A DNA stretch of 62,767 bases from Pseudomonas sp. SID14000 (GTDB taxonomy: Bacteria; Pseudomonadota; Gammaproteobacteria; Pseudomonadales; Pseudomonadaceae): positions 1 through 62,767 of the forward strand of contig NZ_NFZQ01000020.1 of NCBI RefSeq assembly GCF_002165135.1, given 5' to 3'. The position numbers were made by a program, and so were the translations under genes. Positions 41,996 to 50,453 of the stretch are shown here, one piece after another; within the stretch, counting starts at the first letter, position 1; every line of letters starts with the position of its first letter. The notes under the pieces are model-generated. The model was not told the origin of the DNA, searched no databases, and saw only the letters and a program-made list of their open reading frames with translations.

Positions 41996-42736
41996 TTACT
42001 CCATGAAGCCTTGCAGCTTCAGCTCGATCGAGCGCGGGTTCTCACCCTCGGCAATCGACAGCAGGCCCTCGAGCAGCATCTCGCGGTAGCGCGACTGGCG
42101 CATGACGATGGCCTTGAGCTTGTTGGCGATTGGCAGCAGCACCAGGTTTGCACTGGCGACGCCGTAGATGGTCGCGACAAAGGCCACGGCAATACCGTTG
42201 CCCAGCTGCGACGGGTCGGCCAGGTTGCCCATCACATGGATCAGGCCCATCACCGCACCGATGATGCCGATGGTGGGTGCGTAGCCACCCATGCTCTCGA
42301 ACACCTTGGCGGCCTGGATATCACGGCTTTCCTGGGTCAGGAAATCGACTTCGAGGATACTGCGGATGGCCTCCGGCTCGGCGCCATCCACCAGCAGCTG
42401 CAGGCCCTTGCGCGCATACGGGTCAGACTCGCTGTCGGCCACCCCTTCCAGACCCAGCAGGCCTTCCTTGCGCGCGGTCAGGCTCCAGTTGACGACGCGA
42501 TCGACCCCGCCCGCCAGGTCGACCCGTGGCGGAAACAGGATCCAGCGCAGAATCTGCATCGCACGCTTGAACGACGACAGTGGCGACTGCAGCAAGGCCG
42601 CAGCCAGGGTGCCACCCAGCACGATCAGTGCCGCCGGGCCATTGATCAGGGCACCGACATGGCCGCCTTCGAGGAAGTTGCCACCGACAATGGCGACAAA
42701 GGCGAGGATCAGGCCAATCAGGCTGAGCACGTCCAT
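41996..42736 (-). CDS. motC: Flagellar stator protein MotC (MotA-type)
   Basis: A 246-residue four-helix stator subunit: helices at about 1-20, 30-50, 145-170 and 180-200, with the cytoplasmic loop between the second and third. The MotA-type motif GGYAPTIGIIGAVMGLIHVM is intact. The ATG at 42736 overlaps the cheB stop and has GGAGG nine bases upstream; a GTG three codons earlier has no spacing. Partner of MotD. Confidence 0.95.
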   Translation of the reverse strand: MDVLSLIGLILAFVAIVGGNFLEGGHVGALINGPAALIVLGGTLAAALLQSPLSSFKRAMQILRWILFPPRVDLAGGVDRVVNWSLTARKEGLLGLEGVADSESDPYARKGLQLLVDGAEPEAIRSILEVDFLTQESRDIQAAKVFESMGGYAPTIGIIGAVMGLIHVMGNLADPSQLGNGIAVAFVATIYGVASANLVLLPIANKLKAIVMRQSRYREMLLEGLLSIAEGENPRSIELKLQGFME

Positions 42737-43869
42737 CAGACGCACGCCTCCACCAAGTGCTTGCCGATTTCGTCCAGGCTGTATATCGCGTCGGCCAGGT
42801 TGGCCTTGACGATGGCCATGGGCATGCCATAGATCACACAGCTGGCTTCATCCTGGGCCCACACCGTGCTGCCGCCCTGCTTGAGCAGGCGCGCACCTTC
42901 GCGACCATCGGCGCCCATGCCGGTAAGCACCACCGACAGCACCTTGTCGCCATACGACTTGGCCGCCGAGGCGAAGGTGATATCCACGCATGGTTTGTAG
43001 TTCAGGCGCTCGTCACCAGGCAGGATCTTCACCGTGCCACGGCCGTCGATCATCATCTGCTTGCCGCCGGGAGCCAGCAGGGCCAGGCCCGGGCGCAGCA
43101 TGTCGCCGTCCTCGGCTTCCTTGACGCTGATGCGGCACAGCTTGTCCAGGCGTTCGGCAAAGGCCTTGGTAAACGCCGCTGGCATGTGCTGGATCAGCAC
43201 GATCGGCGCCGGGAAGTTGGCCGGCAGTTGGGTCAGCACCCGCTGCAGGGCGACAGGGCCGCCTGTGGAGGTGCCAATGGCCACCAGCTTGTAAGGCTTG
43301 CGCTTGGGTGCCGGCGAGTGCGCTGGCGCCACTGCCGGGGCCGTTGTACGGGCAGGCACAGGCGTGCGCGCCGCTGTCGGGCTGGTAAGGCTGCTGGCAG
43401 GTACGTGGCTGCTGCTTGCTGGCGCAGGCGCGGCGACCGGCGCATGGCTCGCGTAGCTGCCAAAACGGCGGTTGCTGCGGGAAATGGTATGCACCTTCTC
43501 GCACAGCAGCTGCTTGACCTTTTCGGGGTTGCGCGAGATGTCCTCGAAGTTCTTCGGCAGGTAATCCACCGCGCCGGCATCCAGCGCATCGAGGGTGACA
43601 CGGGCGCCTTCATGGGTCAGCGACGAGAACATCAACACCGGCGTCGGGCAGCGCTGCATGATGTGCCGCACCGCGGTGATGCCATCCATCATGGGCATTT
43701 CGTAGTCCATGGTGATGACATCGGGCTTGAGCGCCAGCGCCTGGTCGATTGCTTCCTTGCCGTTGGTCGCGGTACCCACTACCTGGATCGTCGGATCCGC
43801 CGAGAGGATTTCCGAGACGCGGCGGCGGAAGAAACCGGAATCATCCACCACCAGGACCTTGACTGCCAT
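42736..43869 (-). CDS. cheB: Chemotaxis response regulator methylesterase CheB
   Basis: A 377-residue protein: receiver domain (1-120, phospho-acceptor Asp55 in ITMDYEMP), an Ala/Pro/Thr-rich linker (about 140-185), then the methylesterase domain with the serine in GTSTGG, histidine in QHMP and aspartate in TGMGADG. It demethylates or deamidates chemoreceptors when phosphorylated by CheA. The ATG at 43869 is chosen; the longer frame adds two codons only. Confidence 0.95.
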   Translation of the reverse strand: MAVKVLVVDDSGFFRRRVSEILSADPTIQVVGTATNGKEAIDQALALKPDVITMDYEMPMMDGITAVRHIMQRCPTPVLMFSSLTHEGARVTLDALDAGAVDYLPKNFEDISRNPEKVKQLLCEKVHTISRSNRRFGSYASHAPVAAPAPASSSHVPASSLTSPTAARTPVPARTTAPAVAPAHSPAPKRKPYKLVAIGTSTGGPVALQRVLTQLPANFPAPIVLIQHMPAAFTKAFAERLDKLCRISVKEAEDGDMLRPGLALLAPGGKQMMIDGRGTVKILPGDERLNYKPCVDITFASAAKSYGDKVLSVVLTGMGADGREGARLLKQGGSTVWAQDEASCVIYGMPMAIVKANLADAIYSLDEIGKHLVEACV

Positions 43870-43915
43870 AAACACTCCATTAGGCGGCGCAACCCGCCAG
43901 GGTGCGCCACCGAAA

Positions 43916-46153
43916 TCAAATACGCCGCGCGGCGTAACGCTTGAGCATGCTCGGGACGTCGAGAATCAACGCGATGCGACCGTCGCCGGTGATGGTGGCC
44001 CCGGACATGCCCGGGGTGCCCTGCAGCATCTTGCCCAGCGGCTTGATTACCACTTCTTCCTGGCCAACCAGTTGATCGACGACAAAGCCGATGCGTTGGG
44101 TGCCGACCGACAGGATTACCACATGGCCCTCGTGCTGCTCTTCGTGCACCTGGCCCTGAACCAGCCAGCGCTTGAGATAGAACAGTGGCAGTGCCTTGTC
44201 GCGCACGATCACCACTTCCTGGCCGTCGACCACGTTGGTGCGCGACAGGTCGAGGTGGAAAATCTCGTTGACGTTGACCAGCGGGAAGGCGAACGCCTGG
44301 TTGCCCAGCATCACCATCAGGGTGGGCATGATCGCCAAGGTCAGCGGGACCTTGATGACGATCTTCGAACCCTGGCCCTTGGCCGAGAAGATGTTGATCG
44401 AGCCGTTGAGCTGGGAAATCTTGGTCTTCACCACGTCCATGCCCACGCCGCGGCCGGACACGTCGGAAATCTCGGTCTTGGTCGAGAAGCCCGGGGCGAA
44501 GATCAGGTTGTAGCAGTCCGACTCGCTCAGGCGATCGGCGGCGTCCTTGTCCATCAGGCCCTTTTCCACGGCCTTGGCGCGCAGGATGTTGGGGTCCATG
44601 CCCTTGCCGTCGTCAGAGATCGACAGCAGGATGTGGTCGCCTTCCTGTTCGGCCGACAGCACCACGCGGCCGGTGCGTGCCTTGCCGGAAGCTTCGCGCT
44701 CATCGGGCATTTCCACGCCATGGTCGACAGCGTTGCGCACCAGGTGCACCAACGGGTCGGCCAGGGCCTCGACCAGGTTCTTGTCGAGGTCGGTCTCTTC
44801 ACCGACCAGCTCCAGGTTGATTTCCTTCTTGAGCTGACGGGCCAGGTCGCGTACCAGCCGCGGGAAGCGGCCGAAGACTTTCTTGATCGGCTGCATGCGG
44901 GTTTTCATCACCGCGGTCTGCAGGTCGGCGGTGACCACGTCGAGGTTGGACACGGCCTTGGACATGGCCTCGTCACCGCTGTTCAGGCCCAGGCGCACCA
45001 GGCGGTTACGCACCAGCACCAGTTCGCCGACCATGTTCATGATCTCGTCCAGGCGCGCGGTGTCGACCCGCACGGTGGTTTCCGCTTCGCTGACGCCATG
45101 CTTGTCGGACGCCGGGGCTGGTGCACGTGGTGCCGAGGCAGGCTTGCTGGCTGCCGCCGGTGCCGGCGCAGCAGCAGCAGCAGCTGGCTTTGCCTCGGGC
45201 AGGCTGTCGGCCTTGGCCGCAGTCGGCGCTTGCGCCTTGCCCGCAGCCGGGGCTGCGACAGCAGCAACATCGCCGCCAAACTTGCCCTTGCCGTGCAACT
45301 GGTCCAGCAGCGCCTCGAACTCGTGTTCGCTGATTTCGTCGCCGGCGGCACTGGTGTCAGTTGCGGCAGGCGCCGGCGTCTTGGCGGCAGGCAAGGCATC
45401 GGCCTGGAAGGTGCCCTTGCCATGCAACTGGTCGAGCAGCGATTCGAATTCGGCGTCGGTGATTTCGTCGCTGGCCGCTTCCGGCGCACTGGCGACCGGC
45501 TGCGCGGCAACCCCGGCGCTGAACTGGCCTTTGCCATGCAGTTGGTCGAGCAACGACTCGAACTCGGAGTCGGTGATTTCGTCACCTTCGCCGCTCACGG
45601 TCTCACCCTGCATCTGCTCGTCGGCCGCAGCTTGTGCCTTGACCGCATCGAGCGAGTCGAGCAGCTGTTCGAACTCACTGTCGGTGATGTCCTGCTCTTC
45701 GACCGGCCCTTCGACAACCGGCTCCGGCGCCGCAGCGGCAGGCGCTTCGACGGCTTCGGCGCCGCCCGGCTCGGCCAGGCGCGACAACGCCGCCAACAGC
45801 TCGGGGGTGGCCGCGGTCACTTCGGTGCGCTCGCGCACCTGGCCAAACATGCTGTTGACCGTGTCCAGTGCCTCGAGCACCACATCCATCAGTTCCGCGT
45901 CGACCCGGCGCTCACCTTTGCGCAGGACGTCGAACACGTTCTCGGCGATATGGCAGCACTCCACCAGCTCGTTCAGCTGAAGGAAGCCGGCGCCTCCTTT
46001 TACAGTGTGGAAACCGCGAAAGATCGCATTGAGCAGGTCGGCATCGTCGGGTCGGCTTTCCAGCTCGACCAGTTGCTCGGACAGTTGCTCAAGAATTTCG
46101 CCGGCTTCTACCAGGAAATCCTGGAGGATTTCTTCATCGGCGCCGAAGCTCAT
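43916..46153 (-). CDS. cheA: Chemotaxis histidine kinase CheA with four linker repeats
   Basis: A 745-residue CheA. The P1 domain has the phospho-histidine His49 in FHTVKGGAGF. The P1-P3 linker carries four copies of a short acidic motif (DEITDSEFESLLDQLHGKG and variants) about 40 residues apart; I do not recognise a classical P2 domain. P3 dimerisation, P4 ATPase (LVHLVRNAVDHG, DDGKGMD, SGRGVGMDVV) and P5 CheW-like domains follow. It phosphorylates CheY and CheB. The ATG at 46153 has AAGGAG nine bases upstream. A long open frame on the opposite strand over this gene is a codon-bias shadow. Confidence 0.95.
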   Translation of the reverse strand: MSFGADEEILQDFLVEAGEILEQLSEQLVELESRPDDADLLNAIFRGFHTVKGGAGFLQLNELVECCHIAENVFDVLRKGERRVDAELMDVVLEALDTVNSMFGQVRERTEVTAATPELLAALSRLAEPGGAEAVEAPAAAAPEPVVEGPVEEQDITDSEFEQLLDSLDAVKAQAAADEQMQGETVSGEGDEITDSEFESLLDQLHGKGQFSAGVAAQPVASAPEAASDEITDAEFESLLDQLHGKGTFQADALPAAKTPAPAATDTSAAGDEISEHEFEALLDQLHGKGKFGGDVAAVAAPAAGKAQAPTAAKADSLPEAKPAAAAAAPAPAAASKPASAPRAPAPASDKHGVSEAETTVRVDTARLDEIMNMVGELVLVRNRLVRLGLNSGDEAMSKAVSNLDVVTADLQTAVMKTRMQPIKKVFGRFPRLVRDLARQLKKEINLELVGEETDLDKNLVEALADPLVHLVRNAVDHGVEMPDEREASGKARTGRVVLSAEQEGDHILLSISDDGKGMDPNILRAKAVEKGLMDKDAADRLSESDCYNLIFAPGFSTKTEISDVSGRGVGMDVVKTKISQLNGSINIFSAKGQGSKIVIKVPLTLAIMPTLMVMLGNQAFAFPLVNVNEIFHLDLSRTNVVDGQEVVIVRDKALPLFYLKRWLVQGQVHEEQHEGHVVILSVGTQRIGFVVDQLVGQEEVVIKPLGKMLQGTPGMSGATITGDGRIALILDVPSMLKRYAARRI

Positions 46154-46165
46154 CAAACGTGCTCC

Positions 46166-46954
46166 TTAAAAACCCAGGCTGGACAGCAGATCATCGACAT
46201 CGTCCTGACCGGACACGACGTCTTCACGCTTATCGGCATGAATCTGCGGACCTTCACCCCGAGTCGGATGTTTTTCTCGATCTTTTTCTGCGCGCAGTTG
46301 ATCGTGGTCATGCTGGATGCCCGCAAAGCGGTCGACCTGGCTGGCCATCAGCACCAGTTTGAGCAGGTTGCTTTCCACCTCGGTGACCAGGGCGGTGACG
46401 CGCTTGATCACCTGGCCGGTCAGGTCCTGATAGTCCTGGGCCAGCAGAATGTCGTTGAGGTGGCCGGCGACCTTGCGGTTGCCTTCGGCGCTGTGCGTCA
46501 GGAAACTGTCGACGCGCTTGACCAGGTCACGGAACTCCGGCGCGGCCACTTCGCGGCGCATGAAACGCTGCCAGTCGGCACTCAGGGCCTTGGCCTCACT
46601 GGCCAGGCCGTTGAGCACCGGGGTGCTTTCCTCGACCAGGTCCATGGTGCGGTTGGCCGCACCCTCGGTGAGCCTGACCACGTACGACAGGCGCTCGGTG
46701 GCGTCGGTTATCTGCGACACCTCCTCGGCCTGCGGCATGGTCGGGTCTATCTGGAAACTGACGATGGCACTGTGCAGCTCGCGGGTCAGCTTGCCGACTT
46801 CCTGGTACAGGCCCCGGTCGCGGGTCTGGTTCAGCTCGTGAATCAGTTGCACCGCCTCGCCGAAACGGCCCTGCTCCAGGCTTTCGACGAGTTCCTGGGC
46901 ATGTTTCTTCAGGGTCGATTCGAACTCGCCCAAAGACGTTTGTGATGAATCCAT
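46166..46954 (-). CDS. cheZ: CheY-P phosphatase CheZ
   Basis: A 262-residue helical protein forming the long CheZ four-helix bundle. The catalytic motif is in LAQDYQDLTGQVIKRV, with the conserved Asp and Gln; the C-terminal CheY-binding peptide DDVDDLLSSLGF is intact. It dephosphorylates CheY-P to reset the motor. It sits 20 bases after cheY and 12 before cheA. Confidence 0.95.
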   Translation of the reverse strand: MDSSQTSLGEFESTLKKHAQELVESLEQGRFGEAVQLIHELNQTRDRGLYQEVGKLTRELHSAIVSFQIDPTMPQAEEVSQITDATERLSYVVRLTEGAANRTMDLVEESTPVLNGLASEAKALSADWQRFMRREVAAPEFRDLVKRVDSFLTHSAEGNRKVAGHLNDILLAQDYQDLTGQVIKRVTALVTEVESNLLKLVLMASQVDRFAGIQHDHDQLRAEKDREKHPTRGEGPQIHADKREDVVSGQDDVDDLLSSLGF

Positions 46955-46974
46955 GGCGCGCCCCCTGACGTGAC

Positions 46975-47349
46975 TCAGCCGTTGACGCGTTCGAAGATCT
47001 TCTCGATCTTTTCTTTGAGCACCTGGGCGGTGAACGGCTTGACCACGTAGCCATTGACGCCGGCCTGGGCCGCTTCGATGATCTGGTCGCGCTTGGCCTC
47101 GGCAGTCACCATCAGTACCGGCATACCTTTCAGCTTGTCGCTGGCACGCACTTTACGCAGCAGGTCGATGCCGGACATACCGGGCATGTTCCAGTCGGTC
47201 ACCAGGAAGTCGTAGTGGCCGCTTTCCAGCATCGGCAGCGCCGTGATCCCGTCATCGGCTTCGTCCGTGTTGGTGAAGCCCAGGTCACGCAACAGGTTCT
47301 TGATGATCCGCCGCATCGTCGAAAAGTCGTCAACGATGAGGATTTTCAT
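46975..47349 (-). CDS. cheY: Chemotaxis response regulator CheY
   Basis: A 124-residue single receiver domain. The acidic pair is in ILIVDDF, the phospho-acceptor is Asp52 in VTDWNMPG, and the switch residues TAEA and KPF are present. It binds the flagellar switch proteins. The ATG at 47349 gives the standard length; an upstream start adding eight codons is possible. Confidence 0.96.
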   Translation of the reverse strand: MKILIVDDFSTMRRIIKNLLRDLGFTNTDEADDGITALPMLESGHYDFLVTDWNMPGMSGIDLLRKVRASDKLKGMPVLMVTAEAKRDQIIEAAQAGVNGYVVKPFTAQVLKEKIEKIFERVNG

Positions 47350-47384
47350 GTCTTTGTTCAAGTAGACCTCCAAGCAGTCTCAAA

Positions 47385-47404
47385 CGCGCTCGGCCCCGAG
47401 CGCG
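47385..47404 (-). terminator. Hairpin between fliA and cheY
   Basis: CGCGCTCGG and CCGAGCGCG form a perfect 9-base stem with a two-base gap. On the minus strand it is followed by TTTGAG, a weak T tract. It may separate the flhA-fleN-fliA transcript from the cheY operon or lower read-through. Confidence 0.5.
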
Positions 47405-47467
47405 CATTCAATCAATTCGATGCAACATGGAAAACGCACGTGGAAAACGACTGCAACGACGGCGGAC

Positions 47468-48208
47468 TCAACGCGCCCGCCATTCCCCCAGGCGGCTGCG
47501 CAGGCGCGCGGCACACTGGCTGTGCAACTGGCTGACCCGCGACTCGCTGACACCCAGCACCTCACCGATTTCCTTGAGGTTCAGCTCTTCGTCGTAGTAC
47601 AGCGCCAGCACCAGGCGCTCACGCTCCGGCAGATTGGCGATGGCCTCGGTCAGGGCAACCTGGAAGCGCTCGTCCTCCAGGCCACGCGCAGGCTCGACCT
47701 GACCACTGGCGCCATCCTCATGCAGCCCTTCGTGCTCGCCGTCCTGCAACAGGTCGTCGAAGCTGAACAGGCGGCTGCCCAGGGTATCGTTCAAGATCCC
47801 GTAGTAATCATCGAGACTCAATTGGAGTTCGGCAGCAACTTCATGATCTTTAGCGTCACGGCCGGTTCTGGCTTCCACTGCACGTATCGCGTCACTGACC
47901 ATGCGCGTGTTGCGGTGCACCGAACGCGGCGCCCAGTCGCCCTTGCGCACTTCGTCCAGCATGGCCCCGCGAATGCGGATGCCAGCGTAGGTTTCAAAAC
48001 TGGCGCCCTTGCTGGCATCGTACTTGTTGGCCACTTCCAGCAGGCCGATCATGCCGGCCTGGATCAGGTCCTCGACCTGCACGTTGGCCGGCAACCGCGC
48101 CAACAGGTGGTAGGCGATGCGCTTGACCAGCGGGGCGTAGCGTTCGATCAGCTCGTACTGCGCATCTTTCGACGCCCGGCTGTACATCTTGAAACCGCTG
48201 GCGTTCAT
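47468..48208 (-). CDS. fliA: Flagellar sigma factor FliA (sigma28)
   Basis: A 246-residue sigma factor for late flagellar and chemotaxis genes. Region 2 (YAPLVKRIAYHLLARLPANVQVEDLIQAGMIGLLEVANKYD; ETYAGIRIRGAMLDEVRKGDW), region 3 and region 4 (ANLPERERLVLALYYDEELNLKEIGEVLGVSESRVSQLHSQC) are complete. The ATG at 48208 overlaps the fleN stop; 62 upstream codons in fleN are rejected. Its product probably acts at the sigma28-type site seen at 29,667. Confidence 0.96.
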   Translation of the reverse strand: MNASGFKMYSRASKDAQYELIERYAPLVKRIAYHLLARLPANVQVEDLIQAGMIGLLEVANKYDASKGASFETYAGIRIRGAMLDEVRKGDWAPRSVHRNTRMVSDAIRAVEARTGRDAKDHEVAAELQLSLDDYYGILNDTLGSRLFSFDDLLQDGEHEGLHEDGASGQVEPARGLEDERFQVALTEAIANLPERERLVLALYYDEELNLKEIGEVLGVSESRVSQLHSQCAARLRSRLGEWRAR

Positions 48209-49038
48209 AGCACAGGTCCCGCGCTGGTGGGTTGCACCAGGCGCTCGACAAAGAACTCCAGGTGACCGCGCGGGTTCGCCGGCAGCGGCCAGCTGTCGAC
48301 CTTCTGGGCAATTGCCTTGAAGGCCAGGGCGCACTTGGAGCGTGGGAAAGCTTCGTAGACGGCGCGCTGCTTCTGTACCGCCTTGCGCACGCACTCGTCA
48401 TACGGCACGGCGCCTACGTACTGCAGGGCAACATCGAGGAAACGGTCGGTGACCTTGGTCAGCTTGGCGAACAGGTTGCGCCCTTCCTGCGGGCTCTGCG
48501 CCATATTGGCCAGGACACGGAAACGGTTCATGCCGTAGTCGCGGTTGAGCAGCTTGATCAGGGCGTAGGCATCGGTAATCGAGGTGGGTTCGTCGCATAC
48601 CACCAGCAGCACTTCCTGGGCAGCGCGGACGAAGCTGACCACCGAGTCCCCGATACCGGCCGCGGTGTCGATCACCAGCACGTCGAGGTTGTCGCCAACT
48701 TCGCTGAAAGCCTGGATCAGCCCGGCATGCTGGGCCGGGGCCAGGTGCACCATGCTCTGCGTACCCGAGGCCGCCGGCACGATGCGCACACCACCGGGGC
48801 CTTGCAGCATCACGTCGCGCAGCTCGCAGCGCCCTTCGATGACATCGGCCAGGGTCCGCTTGGGGGTAAGGCCCAGCAGCACGTCGACATTGGCCAAACC
48901 GAGGTCGGCGTCCAGCAGCATGACCCTGCGACCAAGCTCGGCCAGCGCCAGGGACAGGTTCACTGAAACGTTTGTCTTGCCGACGCCACCTTTGCCGCCG
49001 GTTACGGCAATCACCTGTACGGGATGCATGCTACCCAT
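48205..49038 (-). CDS. fleN: Flagellar number regulator FleN
   Basis: A 277-residue MinD/ParA-like ATPase (FlhG type) that limits flagellar number by restraining FleQ. The deviant Walker A is VTGGKGGVGKTNVSV (about 14-24); VMLLDADLGLANVD and VLVIDTAAGIGDSV follow. A C-terminal region about 40 residues long completes the family length. It lies 93 bases after flhF and overlaps fliA by four bases. Confidence 0.95.
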   Translation of the reverse strand: MGSMHPVQVIAVTGGKGGVGKTNVSVNLSLALAELGRRVMLLDADLGLANVDVLLGLTPKRTLADVIEGRCELRDVMLQGPGGVRIVPAASGTQSMVHLAPAQHAGLIQAFSEVGDNLDVLVIDTAAGIGDSVVSFVRAAQEVLLVVCDEPTSITDAYALIKLLNRDYGMNRFRVLANMAQSPQEGRNLFAKLTKVTDRFLDVALQYVGAVPYDECVRKAVQKQRAVYEAFPRSKCALAFKAIAQKVDSWPLPANPRGHLEFFVERLVQPTSAGPVL

Positions 49039-49131
49039 GTCTGATATTTACCTTATCTCGCGGGGACTCAGGCCACACGCGGGGGCATTGTACATACCCC
49101 TTGGTATAGCTACCTTGCATACGTTTCATCA

Positions 49132-50442
49132 TCAACCCGCTCTCCTTGGGTTGTGATAGAGATCAGCGAACATGTCGGCCATGGCCTCTTCACTGGGCTC
49201 GTCCTGCTGCTGCACATTGACCGCGCGGGTGACCAACTGGTGCCCCCGAGGCAGGTGCAGGTCGTCAGGAATGCGCGGCCCATCGGTCAGGTAGGCCACT
49301 GGCAGTTCATGACTGATGGCAAGGCTCAGCACGTCGCCAAGGCTCGCCGTTTCATCGAGTTTGGTCAGGATGCAACCGGCCAGGCCGCAGCGTTTGTAGC
49401 TGTGGTAGGCAGCGGTCAGCACCTGCTTCTGGCTGGTGGTGGCCAGCACCAGGTAGTTCTTCGCGGCAATGCCACGCCCGGCCAGGGTTTCCAGTTGCAT
49501 GCGCAGGGCCGGGTCGCTGGCCTGCAGGCCGGCGGTATCGATCAACACCACGCGCTTGCGCAGCAGCGGCTCCAGCGCCGCGGCCAGCGACTGGCCCGGG
49601 TCGACGTAGGTCACCGGCACGTTGAGGATGCGCCCCAGGGTCTTGAGCTGCTCCTGGGCGCCGATGCGGAAGCTGTCCATGCTCACCAGCGCCAGGTTCT
49701 GCGCGCCGTACTTGAGTACGTAGCGGGCGGCCAGCTTGGCCAGGGTGGTGGTCTTGCCCATGCCGGCCGGGCCGACCATGGCGATCACCCCGCCCTCTTC
49801 GATCGGCTCGACCTCAGGAATTTCGATCATCCGCGCCAGATGCGCCAGCAGCATGCGCCAGGCGTGGCGTGGCTCATCTATCTCAGCAGTCAGTTCCAGC
49901 AGCTCGCGGGCGATCGGCCCAGACAGGCCGATGCGCTGCAGCCGGCGCCAGAGGTTGGCCTGCTGCGGCTTGCTGCCCTGCAACTGATTCCAGGCCAGCG
50001 AGCCGAGCTGCACTTCCAGCAGCTCGCGCAGGCCCGACAGCTCCGAGCGCATGGCATCGAACAAGCGCGGGTCGACCGGTGCCGGCGCAGGGGCTGCAGC
50101 AACGGCCTCGGGGGCCTCGACGTGCGGTTCGATCAACGGTTCGGCGGCGGTCAGCGACTGCCCGGCGAACAATTGGCGGTTGTTGTCGCTGCTGTCCTGG
50201 CGGTGGTCCAGCTCGGCCCGGGCAGTGGCGATGCGCGTATGGGTCTTGCGCAGCTCTTCTTCCAGCTCGGCATTGGGCACACGCGGGGCCAGGGCGGACA
50301 GCTTGTAGTCCAGCGCAGCCGTCAGTTCGACACCGCCAGCGATGCGACGGTTGCCGATGATGGCAGCATCGGCACCCAGCTCATCGCGGACCAGCTTCAT
50401 GGCCTGACGCATATCGGCGGCGAAAAATCGCTTAACTTGCAT
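49132..50442 (-). CDS. flhF: Flagellar placement GTPase FlhF
   Basis: A 436-residue SRP-type GTPase that sets the polar site of flagellum assembly. An N-terminal basic domain and a variable middle (Ala/Pro-rich, about 95-160) precede the NG domain: P-loop GPAGMGKTTTLAKLA, VSMDSFRIGAQEQL, VLIDTAGL and LTKLDETASLG. The start has GAGGTAGGGG upstream. It begins 11 bases after flhA. Confidence 0.95.
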   Translation of the reverse strand: MQVKRFFAADMRQAMKLVRDELGADAAIIGNRRIAGGVELTAALDYKLSALAPRVPNAELEEELRKTHTRIATARAELDHRQDSSDNNRQLFAGQSLTAAEPLIEPHVEAPEAVAAAPAPAPVDPRLFDAMRSELSGLRELLEVQLGSLAWNQLQGSKPQQANLWRRLQRIGLSGPIARELLELTAEIDEPRHAWRMLLAHLARMIEIPEVEPIEEGGVIAMVGPAGMGKTTTLAKLAARYVLKYGAQNLALVSMDSFRIGAQEQLKTLGRILNVPVTYVDPGQSLAAALEPLLRKRVVLIDTAGLQASDPALRMQLETLAGRGIAAKNYLVLATTSQKQVLTAAYHSYKRCGLAGCILTKLDETASLGDVLSLAISHELPVAYLTDGPRIPDDLHLPRGHQLVTRAVNVQQQDEPSEEAMADMFADLYHNPRRAG

Positions 50443-50453
50443 TATCCCCTACC

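Noticed and set aside
43709..46945. A 1078-codon open frame on the plus strand opposite cheA and cheZ
   Set aside because: It mirrors the codon bias of cheA/cheZ, shows no domain pattern, is histidine- and glutamine-rich as antisense frames are, and has no ribosome site.
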